Shown here piece after piece: positions 46,548 to 57,887 of a stretch of DNA of 64,000 bases. Below the pieces are notes generated by a model, which had not been told where the DNA came from, made no database searches, and was given only the letters and a program-made list of their open reading frames with translations. Position numbers and translations under genes: made by a program. The stretch's first letter is position 1. Each line of letters starts with the position of its first letter. Source of the stretch: Methylophaga sp. 41_12_T18 (lineage in GTDB: Bacteria; Pseudomonadota; Gammaproteobacteria; Nitrosococcales; Methylophagaceae); NCBI GenBank assembly GCA_002163115.1, contig MAAI01000030.1:1-64000 (forward strand). Reading direction: 5' to 3'.

Positions 46548-46910
46548 ATGAGCGAAGAACGGAATACCCACCGCGTTGATTTTAATGCCCTTGTTGAGTT
46601 TGAGACTGATGAGTCACAGCTAGTTTGTGACCTCTATGACATATCGCTACAAGGCGCACTCATTGGTGCTTGCTCGGGCGCAACTCCTAATGCTGGAACA
46701 AGCTGCAAACTCATTATCAAGCTTGATGATGATGGTGAAACTAGAATCGTGATGAATGGCTCTGTAGCCCATAAAATAGAAAATCGAGTAGGCATTCACT
46801 GTGATGAAATTGATGAGTTAAGTATGTCTCACCTTCGCAAGCTAGTTGAATATAATTTAGGTGATGTGGAGTTGGTTAATCGTGACTTTGATGCTTTAAG
46901 TCATGAATAA
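46548..46910 (+). CDS. PilZ-domain c-di-GMP receptor
   Basis: 120 residues, a stand-alone PilZ domain. The ligand motifs are near canonical: ERNTHR (R-x-x-x-R) at the N-terminus, then DISLQGALI (D-x-S-x-x-G). It should bind c-di-GMP and act on a partner by contact. No partner gene is adjacent; it stands between the PqiA-like gene and a convergent zinc-ribbon gene. A GAGGATAC ribosome site precedes the ATG. Confidence 0.9.
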   Translation: MSEERNTHRVDFNALVEFETDESQLVCDLYDISLQGALIGACSGATPNAGTSCKLIIKLDDDGETRIVMNGSVAHKIENRVGIHCDEIDELSMSHLRKLVEYNLGDVELVNRDFDALSHE

Positions 46911-46941
46911 TAGTCAGTTATTATTAACTACTAAAATCAGT

Positions 46942-47481
46942 CTAAAAACTATCTTCTCGAAATAGCATATTTTTCACAAACGCTGACTTGGGATGCTCAC
47001 TCAACCAAGCTCTTAACTTTTTAATTTTTTCAACATCTTCAGCGCCAATTTCATCAATATAGTTTTGTTCTATGTTGTTAGAAATCTCTTTTTTCTTGAT
47101 CGAACTTTGCCAAGGTGTACTTAAAATTTCAGGTACTAACTTACTAAAGTTCAACTGCTCTAACAGCTTCCATTCTCCACCATCAAGCCAAACCTCACCA
47201 CAAGAACCACATAGATCCAGTCTATTATCTACACCCTCTTTCATTTTATACTTCATCATGATGCTTTTACATTTCGCGCATAAAACAGCATGCTTTGTAT
47301 CTATAACATCTTGGATAGGCTCACTGAGTTCCTCATTACCAGTAACTTTCCCTTCTCGCCACACTCTGTAGTTCAACAGATCTATTTGGCAGCCTCGGCA
47401 CTTAAAGCAGGCCATTGCCGGTAATGAATATTCTAATTTTTTTGGTCTTAGCGAGTTAGTTTTACAGCTTGGACAGTTCAT
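46942..47481 (-). CDS. Two-zinc-ribbon protein (TFIIB-type)
   Basis: 179 residues, soluble. The N-terminus has C-P-S-C and C-F-K-C-R-G-C clusters; the middle has CAKC followed by CGSCGEVWLDGGEWKLLEQ, the zf-TFIIB signature of small bacterial zinc-ribbon proteins. The C-terminal 70 residues are helical and charged (EDVEKIKKLRAWLSEHPKS). Members are common and of unknown role. It has no signal peptide. It is a single gene, convergent with pilZ. Confidence 0.8.
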   Translation of the reverse strand: MNCPSCKTNSLRPKKLEYSLPAMACFKCRGCQIDLLNYRVWREGKVTGNEELSEPIQDVIDTKHAVLCAKCKSIMMKYKMKEGVDNRLDLCGSCGEVWLDGGEWKLLEQLNFSKLVPEILSTPWQSSIKKKEISNNIEQNYIDEIGAEDVEKIKKLRAWLSEHPKSAFVKNMLFREDSF

Positions 47482-47565
47482 TTTATATCCTTATAAAATC
47501 ATCTTTACGAAAAGGTTACTACTCAATACCCATCTAACTAAATATTGCTAGTTTTCATTAAATTA

Positions 47566-47602
47566 AGTCACTCAGACCAAACATCATTTAGCCTGAGTGA
47601 CT
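47566..47602 (-). terminator. Hairpin downstream of icd
   Basis: AGTCACTCAG (47566-47575) pairs with CTGAGTGACT (47593-47602) over ten bases with a 17-base loop. On the minus strand it is followed by a T-rich but interrupted stretch, 11 bases after the icd stop. Confidence 0.6.
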
Positions 47603-47612
47603 CAATATTTAA

Positions 47613-49874
<2,262 letters not shown>

Positions 49875-51335
49875 TTAGGCTAAATTATCGTAAAGTGCTT
49901 GATAACTAGAAGCACTGTTTTCCCAACTAACATCTTGTGCCATCGCGGTGATCATCATTTTCCGCCATATACGCGGTCGTTGATGCATATCAATCGCACG
50001 ATAGATTGTTTGTTCTAATTCTTCTGAGTTACTTTTCTCAAATTTAAAACCATTTGCCGTTTCATCACGACGATTATCTTCGGTAGCATCCACTATCGTA
50101 TCTGCTAAGCCACCGGTATTTCTCACCAATGGTAATGTGCCATAACGTAAGCTATATAGTTGATTCAAGCCACATGGTTCAAACCGAGAAGGCATCAAGA
50201 ATACATCGGCGCCGGCTTCAATTTGATGAGCTAACGCTTCATCATAGCCAATGTGAATGGCCACTTTATCTGGAAAACGGGCACGTAATACACGTAAATC
50301 ATGCTCAAAGTCTGGTTCGCCACTGCCTAGACAAACCAGCTGAATATTGGCGCCAGCTTCTAAAATATGAGCGATAGCTTCTAACGTTAAATCAATACCT
50401 TTCTGAGCAACAAGACGGCTGATCAAACCTAAAACTAAGCTTTGTTCTTTGACCGGTAATAAAAAGTGCTGCTGTAATGCGGCTTTATTTTTCAGTTTAT
50501 TTTTTAATTTTTTAGTGGAAAAAGTCTGATTAATGTATGGATCTGTTTCAGGGTTCCATTCTTGTTCATCAATACCATTAATAATACCGGTTAATCGCCC
50601 TTGCTCTGCCCGATATGATAATAAGCCTTCCAAACCGTAGCCAAACTCATAGCCACAAATTTCTTGTGCATAAGTTGGGCTGACTGTTGTCACGTGATCA
50701 GCATAACTTAAACCACCTTTCATAAATGATAATTGGTCATAAAACTCAAGGCCTTCACTATGCCAAAACGTGTCTGCATCTAAATCTAACGAATCAAATA
50801 CATCACGCGAATAAAGCCCTTGATAAGCCAGATTGTGAATAGTAAATACCGTTTTCGGACGGTCCGCATACTGAGATAACAAAGCAGGAGCCAAGCCTGT
50901 TTGCCAGTCATTACAGTGTAAAACATCGGCTTGCCAATCCAAACCTAGTTGATTCATTGCAATCGCGGCTATTGCCCGAGAAAACAATGCAAAGCGCGCA
51001 GCATTATCGGGCCAATCGCCATCACTATGATTTCCATAAGGACCACCATCACGATCAAAATGATGGGGAGAGTTGATTAACCACAAAATAACATCGCTAT
51101 CAGGCAAAGTTGATTGCAGTATTTCCACTGGCATATGAAAGCCATCTAATTTTATTTCAGCGATAGTATTTATCTCGCCTAAGGCTTCTAAACACTGACG
51201 ATAAGCCGGCAGAACAATACGTACATCTTCACCATGTTGCTGCAAAGCAATTGGTAAACTCGCCGAGACATCTGCCAATCCACCCGTCTTAATTAATGGG
51301 TAAACTTCACTACTGGCAAACAGAATTTTTCGCAC
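49875..51335 (-). CDS. glgA: Glycogen synthase (ADP-glucose)
   Basis: 486 residues, GT5 glycosyltransferase that extends alpha-1,4-glucan with ADP-glucose. The ADP-glucose-binding KTGGLADV is at residues 16-23, with [22 protein letters not shown] and [11 protein letters not shown] in the middle and the C-terminal retaining-transferase motif [21 protein letters not shown], including the catalytic Glu. The start is GTG 51335 with GGAGTG upstream. It is divergent from zwf across about 80 bases; no other glycogen genes are in the window. Confidence 0.96.
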   Translation of the reverse strand: MRKILFASSEVYPLIKTGGLADVSASLPIALQQHGEDVRIVLPAYRQCLEALGEINTIAEIKLDGFHMPVEILQSTLPDSDVILWLINSPHHFDRDGGPYGNHSDGDWPDNAARFALFSRAIAAIAMNQLGLDWQADVLHCNDWQTGLAPALLSQYADRPKTVFTIHNLAYQGLYSRDVFDSLDLDADTFWHSEGLEFYDQLSFMKGGLSYADHVTTVSPTYAQEICGYEFGYGLEGLLSYRAEQGRLTGIINGIDEQEWNPETDPYINQTFSTKKLKNKLKNKAALQQHFLLPVKEQSLVLGLISRLVAQKGIDLTLEAIAHILEAGANIQLVCLGSGEPDFEHDLRVLRARFPDKVAIHIGYDEALAHQIEAGADVFLMPSRFEPCGLNQLYSLRYGTLPLVRNTGGLADTIVDATEDNRRDETANGFKFEKSNSEELEQTIYRAIDMHQRPRIWRKMMITAMAQDVSWENSASSYQALYDNLA

Positions 51336-51412
51336 GTTTCACTCCAAAAATAGGTACAATTGCTCAATTATATACGGTCATGGGCATTGTCGTAGCCCGC
51401 AACGGAGAAAAC

Positions 51413-52882
51413 ATGCAAGCTTGTACAATTATTATCTTTGGTGCTACTGGTGATTTATCACGTAAAAAACTATTACCAGCCCTTTATCATTTAGATGCTG
51501 AAAACCGTTTATCGGAAGAGACTAAAATCATCTGTATGGGTCGCGGCGATTCAACACAACAAGCTTGGCATGACAATGTCACTAGCTATGTTTCACCAAA
51601 AGCGCGCGATGGTGTGTGTGATGACTTATTAGCAAAATTCTTAGACCGCGTTAGTTACTTCAAATGTGATTTAACTCAAGCAGCATCGTATGAAGAATTA
51701 AACGCGCAATTGATGAATGCGGACAATAACTTCTCATCAAACATCGTATTCTATTTATCAATCAGCCCATCTTTATTTGGTGTGGTTGGTGATCAACTTG
51801 CAGCAGTCGGTTTAAACAAAGAAGACAACGGTTACCGTCATCTTGTGGTTGAAAAACCATTTGGTTACGACCAAAAGAGTGCCGCAGAGTTAGAACAAGT
51901 ATTACGTAAAAACTTTACTGAAGATCAAACATACCGTATCGATCATTACTTAGGTAAAGGTACTGTTCAAAATATCTTTGTATTCCGTTTTGCGAACTTA
52001 TTATTAGAACCATTATGGAACCGTAACTACATCGACCATGTTCAAATCACTCATGCTGAACAGCAAGGTGTCGGTGGTCGAGCTGGTTATTACGATGGTT
52101 CAGGTGCTTTACGTGACATGATTCAAAGTCACTTATTGCAAGTAATGGCCTTAGTTGCAATGGAACCACCAGCTGACTTAAACGATGAATCATTACGTGA
52201 TGAAAAAGTTAAAGTGCTTAAGTCTATTCGACCTATCACCCACGATATGGTTGATGACCATGCCTTCCGTGGCCAATATGCGGCTGGTGAAGTGAATGGC
52301 GAAAAAGTAAAAGGCTACTTAGAAGAAGATGACGCACCAGAAAACAGTGTGACTGAAACCTACGCAGCAATGAAAGTTTACATTGATAACTGGCGCTGGC
52401 GTGATGTGCCATTTTACCTACGTACCGGTAAATGCATGCCAGAATCTAAAGCGATGATTGCGATTCGTTTCAAAAAGCCGCCGCAAGAGTTATTCAAAAA
52501 TACTAACATTGGTAACAGCCACGCTAACTGGATTGTAATGGGCTTACAGCCTGACAATACATTACGTATTGAGTTACAAGCTAAAGAGCCTGGTTTAGAG
52601 TTAACTTCACATACTGTTGGCTTAGAAACAGTTGAAACAGAAGATACTAAACATAAGTTAGATGCTTATGAAGCATTAATCTTAGATGCAATTCAAGGTG
52701 ATCGTTCATTGTTCTTACGTGCTGATGAAGTCGATTTAGCCTGGAAAGCAGTTGACCCAATTATCGAAAAATGGGCACAAGACAACGATCATGTTGATAA
52801 GTACCCTGCTGGAACATGGGGCCCTGAAGGCGTAGAGAAGATTCGAGATAGTGAGTGTCATGTCTGGCGTAACAATATCTAA
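51413..52882 (+). CDS. zwf: Glucose-6-phosphate 1-dehydrogenase
   Basis: 489 residues from ATG 51413, preceded by GGAG; an upstream extension overlaps glgA and is not used. It oxidises glucose-6-phosphate to 6-phosphogluconolactone with NADP+. Motifs: the nucleotide-binding [26 protein letters not shown], the active-site [13 protein letters not shown] and [25 protein letters not shown]. It is divergent from glgA, placing glucose-6-phosphate use and storage side by side. Downstream genes of the Entner-Doudoroff or pentose phosphate route are not adjacent, and a terminator follows. Confidence 0.97.
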   Translation: MQACTIIIFGATGDLSRKKLLPALYHLDAENRLSEETKIICMGRGDSTQQAWHDNVTSYVSPKARDGVCDDLLAKFLDRVSYFKCDLTQAASYEELNAQLMNADNNFSSNIVFYLSISPSLFGVVGDQLAAVGLNKEDNGYRHLVVEKPFGYDQKSAAELEQVLRKNFTEDQTYRIDHYLGKGTVQNIFVFRFANLLLEPLWNRNYIDHVQITHAEQQGVGGRAGYYDGSGALRDMIQSHLLQVMALVAMEPPADLNDESLRDEKVKVLKSIRPITHDMVDDHAFRGQYAAGEVNGEKVKGYLEEDDAPENSVTETYAAMKVYIDNWRWRDVPFYLRTGKCMPESKAMIAIRFKKPPQELFKNTNIGNSHANWIVMGLQPDNTLRIELQAKEPGLELTSHTVGLETVETEDTKHKLDAYEALILDAIQGDRSLFLRADEVDLAWKAVDPIIEKWAQDNDHVDKYPAGTWGPEGVEKIRDSECHVWRNNI

Positions 52883-52900
52883 TTATTAGATAGGCTCATA

Positions 52901-52940
52901 AAAAAAGCCCGGTTATGAATATTCATAACCGGGCTTTTTT
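52901..52940. terminator. Perfect palindromic bidirectional terminator
   Basis: A 40-bp perfect palindrome: AAAAAAGCCCGGTTATGAAT followed by its reverse complement. A- and T-runs at its ends terminate zwf (+) and the outer-membrane barrel gene (-). Confidence 0.95.
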
Positions 52941-52954
52941 GTTTAAATAGTCAA

Positions 52955-54160
52955 CTAAAAGTAACGAGCAAACTCTAACTGTAAATAATCATCATCACGG
53001 ATTGAATACAATGCTGTGTCATTATTCCTAATACTAAAGAAACGGCCTTCTAACGACACTTTCCAACGGTCGCCAAGTCGACGGCTGGCTTCTATGTTCC
53101 AACTAGCATCACTGCTATCTAAATCTTGAATCATGCCGATTAGCAGCTCTGTAGATTGCTCATCATTCCAAGTGATACGTGAACCAAGCATAATGTCATT
53201 TTCAAACGGTGTTTGTAGTTCATCATTACGATCATCAAACAAATATTCACTGATCACGCCAACATCGATATCACTATCAAATACACCATAGAAGGTATAT
53301 TCCACACCGCCTGTTAAAGCGGTAAAGGTATCTGATGTAGTATCTCGACGAATGGCTTCTAACTTCCACAACCACGACTCATTGGTGTACTGAATATCTA
53401 CGCCAGATTGGTGCATAATTTCGTAATATGGCAGTAAAGCATCAAAGGTTGAATTAAGCTGTAATAACGGCTCACGGTTGGTGCCATAGAAATGAGATAA
53501 ACCAACATCCCAATCACCAAACGTTTGTGACCAACGCATTGCCACATCTAGATGCTGTCTTCCTGCTCCTGACTCGTAACTGGCTTTATCAGTATCGACT
53601 ACTAACGAGCTTCGTAGTCGGCCATCTTTACCAGCAAAGGTACGCTCTCGAAAATACGGCATCACAAATAAATCAACTGTGCCCCAATCTTTATAAAAGC
53701 TCAGGTTGATCATTGGCTGACCGAGCTTGTCTTCGGTATCACTGTTTTCAACCAAATCTGTTTGGTTAATCACATCAACTAGATGTTGTGACTCTGTTAC
53801 CCCCCAAAATACTTTACTTAAGCCAACACGTAATTCCCAATCGTCTTTAACTAATAACCATTGCAGTTCACGTATGTCAGCATGACTACGCTCGGCATCT
53901 TGATTATCTACTCGTAAAAACGGCGATATTAATAAGCTTTGCTGGCCATCATCCCACTCATGGTAATACTCAGGAGCCAACACAAATGACAAGTTATGTT
54001 GATCTGGTTCAGAAAAGGGAGATTCATGCTGAAAATAACGATATTCAGCTGCAGAAAAGCCCGACCATTCATTGGCTGTTAACGACGAGGTAAATAACAA
54101 GGCGGTGCATAATAGTCCACCTGTTAACCAAGCTCTTTTAACGTTGACGTTTAAGGTCAT
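52955..54160 (-). CDS. Outer-membrane beta-barrel, third gene of the RND operon
   Basis: 401 residues from ATG 54160; ATG 54169 is an alternative. The signal peptide ends near SSLTANEW. The mature part is a run of amphipathic strands typical of barrels and ends in LQLEFARYF, the terminal Phe needed for BAM insertion. Segments such as WELRVGLSKVFWGVTESQHLVDVINQTDLVEN and DIQYTNESWLWKLEAIRR are found in proteins that accompany RND exporters with LolA-like partners. The gene overlaps the end of the LolA-like gene by 23 bases. A role as outer-membrane acceptor or channel is inferred from context. Confidence 0.75.
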   Translation of the reverse strand: MTLNVNVKRAWLTGGLLCTALLFTSSLTANEWSGFSAAEYRYFQHESPFSEPDQHNLSFVLAPEYYHEWDDGQQSLLISPFLRVDNQDAERSHADIRELQWLLVKDDWELRVGLSKVFWGVTESQHLVDVINQTDLVENSDTEDKLGQPMINLSFYKDWGTVDLFVMPYFRERTFAGKDGRLRSSLVVDTDKASYESGAGRQHLDVAMRWSQTFGDWDVGLSHFYGTNREPLLQLNSTFDALLPYYEIMHQSGVDIQYTNESWLWKLEAIRRDTTSDTFTALTGGVEYTFYGVFDSDIDVGVISEYLFDDRNDELQTPFENDIMLGSRITWNDEQSTELLIGMIQDLDSSDASWNIEASRRLGDRWKVSLEGRFFSIRNNDTALYSIRDDDYLQLEFARYF

Positions 54161-54917
54161 TTTTCTCAAAGTCCTTTTCGGTTAAGCCGGTTTTAAACTG
54201 AAAATCATTCCAGTATAACGTTGTCGACTTACCATTTTGCTGGTTTTCCATCGTTTGAGTATGCGCACGCCAATATTGGTCTAAATAAAGTTTATAGTCG
54301 GTAAAACGTTGAATTTTAAGCAAGCTGTCTTTGCGATCATAAAAATCAATGCGTTGAATACGATATTCTGCTTTATCAATCCAAACATGCGTTTTGGTAT
54401 AACCCGAATGCTTATACTGTGGCCGTAGTTCCGATACAAAACACTCAATACCATCGATTGTTTCATCTCGTAAATAGGTATAGCTGTACTTCTCTACTTC
54501 AAACGAACTGATATCTTCATAAGCAAACTCACTACCCATAAATGGGCCCGATTTATTGCTCGATGAAATGCGTTTCACTCGCTTCAATGCAGGTAAAAAT
54601 ATCCATTGCTCATCAGGCAGTAACGAATGAGAATAACTTAAAAAGGCCGTTCCTTTTACATCGCGAGGTGTATCAAAAACAGTTAAACCTTTATCGCCAT
54701 CACCATCCATTTCAAGGTTAGTAACCCGAATTTGTCGACTACTTTCTTTACCGTGACGATTTCGTAACACCATCTTCATTTCAGCATAGCTATCACTCCA
54801 ACCTTTATCACGGTTATCTGATTCAATCGCTATTGCCAATCCTTTTTCTTCAGCAGTTTCAGCTTGTGCAAATGGCATTACTGCAATGAGTGTCAATAAT
54901 AAAATAAATTTACGCAT
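54138..54917 (-). CDS. LolA-like periplasmic protein (outer-membrane lipoprotein-sorting type)
   Basis: 259 residues with a signal peptide ending in PFAQA. The mature protein has the LolA-like pattern of half-barrel proteins partnered with RND exporters: SYAEMKMVLRNRHGKES, then SYSHSLLPDEQWIFLPALKRVKRIS, a SNKSGPFMGSEFAYEDIS loop, and THVWIDKAEYRIQRIDFYDRK. It should carry a hydrophobic cargo between membranes. It is not lolA itself, which lacks such partners. Its start overlaps the end of the RND gene by eight bases, and its own end overlaps the barrel gene. Confidence 0.85.
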   Translation of the reverse strand: MRKFILLLTLIAVMPFAQAETAEEKGLAIAIESDNRDKGWSDSYAEMKMVLRNRHGKESSRQIRVTNLEMDGDGDKGLTVFDTPRDVKGTAFLSYSHSLLPDEQWIFLPALKRVKRISSSNKSGPFMGSEFAYEDISSFEVEKYSYTYLRDETIDGIECFVSELRPQYKHSGYTKTHVWIDKAEYRIQRIDFYDRKDSLLKIQRFTDYKLYLDQYWRAHTQTMENQQNGKSTTLYWNDFQFKTGLTEKDFEKNDLKRQR

Positions 54918-57207
54918 GTTTGTTTTTCTCCAATTTCATCAACAATGGTGGCAAGAATAAGAAATCCATCACCAGAGCAACACCGATAGTAATCGCCGCC
55001 ATCGCACCCATATCAGAATTTAAGGCAAAGTTTGATTGAGCTAATACAATGAAACCGGCTACCAATACCAATGACGTTACCCATAACGCGACACCCACAG
55101 TATTAAAAGCATATCTGACCGCTTCAATTTCATTCATATTACTTTCTCTACGTGCCCGTAGGTATTTACTCAAGAAATGTACCGTATCATCGACCACGAT
55201 GCCTAAGGTCATGCCCGCGACGACTGAAAGCGACATGCCGACCTGACCTACCATTAGCCCCCAGAAACCAAAGGCCATGCCTGCTGGTATTAGGTTTGGT
55301 GCCAGACTAATTAACCCTATGCGACGGGAACGTAAAGCCGCAACCAGGATAAATGAAATCAATACTAAAGCTAAGGCTGTGCCCACTAACATGCTATTTA
55401 CATTACGCTTACCAATATGAGCAAACATTAAGTTCGGGCTTGCAGCTGAGAACTCAACTGTTGGTGCATTTTGTAATAACCAGCCAGAGACTCTCTTTTC
55501 CATCGCAAGCATTTCTTCAGTGTGTAAATTCTCAAGTGTGATAATGATGCGTGTTTGCGCTTTATCAATGTCAATTTGATCATTTAAATCCAGGCCATAA
55601 GGTAATGACAACTCATATAACAACAAATATTGTGCCGCCAAGTCTCGTGATTCTGGCAATTTATAATAGTCAGGATCATCGCCATGCATATTTTTGTTCA
55701 GACGTTTAAAGGTGTCTGAAATGGTCTGCACATGTTTCACTTTAGGTTGGGTACGTAACCACTCAGCAAAGTTATCGACATCTTGTAGAAAAGCAGGTTC
55801 ACTGATACCACCACTTTCACCGGTGCCTAATGAATACTGCAAAGTATAAATACCTGATAAATTTTCAACAGCAAAATCAGTATGCGTTCTAAAATCAACT
55901 GACTCATCAAAATATTCGACAAACTGATCATCTAGGCTGTTCTTAGGTAAGAATGAAATCACCACGACGCCAAAGATTCCCATACCCCACAACAGTTTGC
56001 GACGGTTGCCAATAACAAAGTCCGCAAAGAAATTCATCGGATGAGCTTCTTTCTGTTTGGCCGGTTTAATTCTAAGTGGCAATAACATCATCACCGCAGG
56101 TAATGCGGTTACTGATAATACAAAGGCAAACATCACTCCTATTGCCACGACATTACCTAAGTCATGGAACGGTGGCACATCACTAAAGTTCATGCTCAAG
56201 AAACCAATTGCCGTGGTAATACTAGTAATAAAGATCGGTTGCAAGTTAACTCGTATGCTATCTCGCATTGCATGAGCTCGCTCTTGTCCTTGACGTAGGT
56301 TATGGAAGAAAGTCACCAATAAATGCACCGTATCCGCGACAGCCATGGTCATGATAATGGTCGGAGCCGACGCTGATGGAGGTGTTAATTTCCAGCCTAA
56401 CCAGCCAAATATCCCCATTGCAAACATAACAGTACTCAGAATCATGACCACCACAGCAAACGTTGCCGATACGGAGCGCAGCAATACACCTAGAGTAATA
56501 ATAATAACCAAGAACATCAGCGGTACTAAAGACTGCATATCCTCTTGTGAAGATTCACCAAAGGCATTGTTCATCATTGCTAGGCCAGTGATATAAATAT
56601 TGTGGTCTGGATAAGCCTCGCCAATTTCTGTCGCTAGTTCACGAGCAAACTTAGCAACCTCAGGTACTTCCGTTAATGCCTTACCAGGAAGTTGTACCGT
56701 AATGTTTACCCCAGCGACATGACCTTGTGGTGAAACCAACCGTTCAACTAATAACGGTTCATTTAAAGCAACATCACGAACATAAGCGATCTTATCTTCT
56801 GTAAAAGATTGAGAGTCATAAACCAGATGGCTGACAACTAAGTCATCACCATCAGCAATGGTATGTTGAAAATTAGTAATGGAGTCAACACGAGTTGAAT
56901 ACGGTAGTTGCCATGATTCATCGGTCAGATTTTCGATCAAGCCCAAGGTTTCATGACTAAACACATTGCCATCTTTAGGCTCGATAACAAACAACACATT
57001 ATCTGTTTTGGAATATACGTCCTGCATGGCTTCAAAAGCGAGTAACTCAGGATTCTCTTCACTAAAGAACACCCGGTAATCATTAGTGAACTCAATGAAC
57101 CGGCCACCACTGGCAGCACCCAACACTAAAATTAATGCTAATAACAACATTCGCCAAGGGTGAGCAACAACAAATTCGGCATATCGATTGGTAAAAGATG
57201 CTTTCAT
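54910..57207 (-). CDS. RND-superfamily exporter (MMPL/HpnN-like)
   Basis: 765 residues. One helix is near residue 20, and two periplasmic loops alternate with two bundles of helices in the SSD/MMPL arrangement. The periplasmic part starts FIEFTNDYRVFFSEENPELLAFEAMQ, as in hydrophobe-exporting RND proteins with hopanoid or lipid substrates. The proton-relay region shows MAVADTVHLLVTFFHNLR in the first half and GIVVDDTVHFLSKYLRARRE in the second, each with the Asp used in coupling. No membrane fusion protein gene is present; a LolA-like gene and a barrel gene follow with overlaps. The ribosome site AGGA follows a TetR-type operator. Confidence 0.9.
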   Translation of the reverse strand: MKASFTNRYAEFVVAHPWRMLLLALILVLGAASGGRFIEFTNDYRVFFSEENPELLAFEAMQDVYSKTDNVLFVIEPKDGNVFSHETLGLIENLTDESWQLPYSTRVDSITNFQHTIADGDDLVVSHLVYDSQSFTEDKIAYVRDVALNEPLLVERLVSPQGHVAGVNITVQLPGKALTEVPEVAKFARELATEIGEAYPDHNIYITGLAMMNNAFGESSQEDMQSLVPLMFLVIIITLGVLLRSVSATFAVVVMILSTVMFAMGIFGWLGWKLTPPSASAPTIIMTMAVADTVHLLVTFFHNLRQGQERAHAMRDSIRVNLQPIFITSITTAIGFLSMNFSDVPPFHDLGNVVAIGVMFAFVLSVTALPAVMMLLPLRIKPAKQKEAHPMNFFADFVIGNRRKLLWGMGIFGVVVISFLPKNSLDDQFVEYFDESVDFRTHTDFAVENLSGIYTLQYSLGTGESGGISEPAFLQDVDNFAEWLRTQPKVKHVQTISDTFKRLNKNMHGDDPDYYKLPESRDLAAQYLLLYELSLPYGLDLNDQIDIDKAQTRIIITLENLHTEEMLAMEKRVSGWLLQNAPTVEFSAASPNLMFAHIGKRNVNSMLVGTALALVLISFILVAALRSRRIGLISLAPNLIPAGMAFGFWGLMVGQVGMSLSVVAGMTLGIVVDDTVHFLSKYLRARRESNMNEIEAVRYAFNTVGVALWVTSLVLVAGFIVLAQSNFALNSDMGAMAAITIGVALVMDFLFLPPLLMKLEKNKHA

Positions 57208-57217
57208 AATTAAATCC

Positions 57218-57239
57218 TGAATTTTTTAATCAATATTCA
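57218..57239. promoter_or_regulatory. Second TetR-type operator, before the RND gene
   Basis: A 22-bp site starting TGAATTTT and ending AATATTCA. It has the same length and right half as the site upstream of tetR (57866-57887). It lies between the tetR stop and the RND ribosome site, so the repressor could also act directly on the RND operon. Confidence 0.5.
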
Positions 57240-57255
57240 CTAATGAGGAAATTTT

Positions 57256-57840
57256 TTAGTGAACCTCTAATCCTTCGAGTAATAAACGAGATAGGTTTGT
57301 AACTTTAATTTCCAACACGTCTAGCGGGTACAAACGTAAGGTCGGCGGATAATAAAACAGCATAATCGCAGTTAAGATTGCATCGGCCGTTTCTTCAATA
57401 TTCGAGAGTTTAAACTCGCCTTTTTGCTGACCTTGCTCTAATAACTTACACAATAAAATCAGTTTTACATGGCTGTGTTTTTGAACAACATCAGGCCGCA
57501 AAACAGTCATCGCTTCTACTAATTCACTTAATTTAGGTGATTCGTCAAAGTGGTTATAGGTGTAATGCAGCACACTAGTCATGAAGGCTGTTAGTTTTTC
57601 ACTCGATGTTAATGCGTCATCATCAATCACGTTTTTTAACAATAACTCTTTATCACCCAAACACTGTTGTGACAGTTCGGCACCAATATCCAATTTATTT
57701 TTAAAGTAACGGTATAGGTTTGCCGCAGACATATCACAGTCACGTGCAATTTCAGCCATCGTCGTTTTGTTGTAGCCATATTGGCCAAAACGTATTTCGG
57801 CTGCATCTAAGATTTGAGTACGGATGTCTAATTCAGTCAT
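57256..57840 (-). CDS. TetR-family regulator of the RND operon
   Basis: 194 residues from ATG 57840 (MTELDIRTQILDAAE); two upstream in-frame ATGs at 57852 and 57876 are possible. The helix-turn-helix is clear: IRFGQYGYNKTTMAEIARDCDMSAANLYRYFKNKLDIG. The ligand domain ends with YPPTLRLYPLDVLEIKVTNLSRLLLEGLEVH, typical of regulators of lipid or drug exporters. It is placed 48 bases upstream of the RND gene on the same strand, with near-matching palindromes on both its sides, so self-control plus control of the operon is likely. Confidence 0.92.
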   Translation of the reverse strand: MTELDIRTQILDAAEIRFGQYGYNKTTMAEIARDCDMSAANLYRYFKNKLDIGAELSQQCLGDKELLLKNVIDDDALTSSEKLTAFMTSVLHYTYNHFDESPKLSELVEAMTVLRPDVVQKHSHVKLILLCKLLEQGQQKGEFKLSNIEETADAILTAIMLFYYPPTLRLYPLDVLEIKVTNLSRLLLEGLEVH

Positions 57841-57865
57841 GGCGAATACCATACCTGCTGAATTG

Positions 57866-57887
57866 TGAATATTCAATTAAATATTCA
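57866..57887. promoter_or_regulatory. TetR-type operator upstream of tetR
   Basis: TGAATATT, a six-base spacer, then AATATTCA: a perfect 8-6-8 inverted repeat. It overlaps the last codon of the P-type ATPase gene (stop at 57885) and lies just before the regulator's start. Confidence 0.6.

Noticed and set aside
51296-51412. Longer zwf start overlapping glgA
   Set aside because: The extension lacks family likeness and ATG 51413 has a clear GGAG site.
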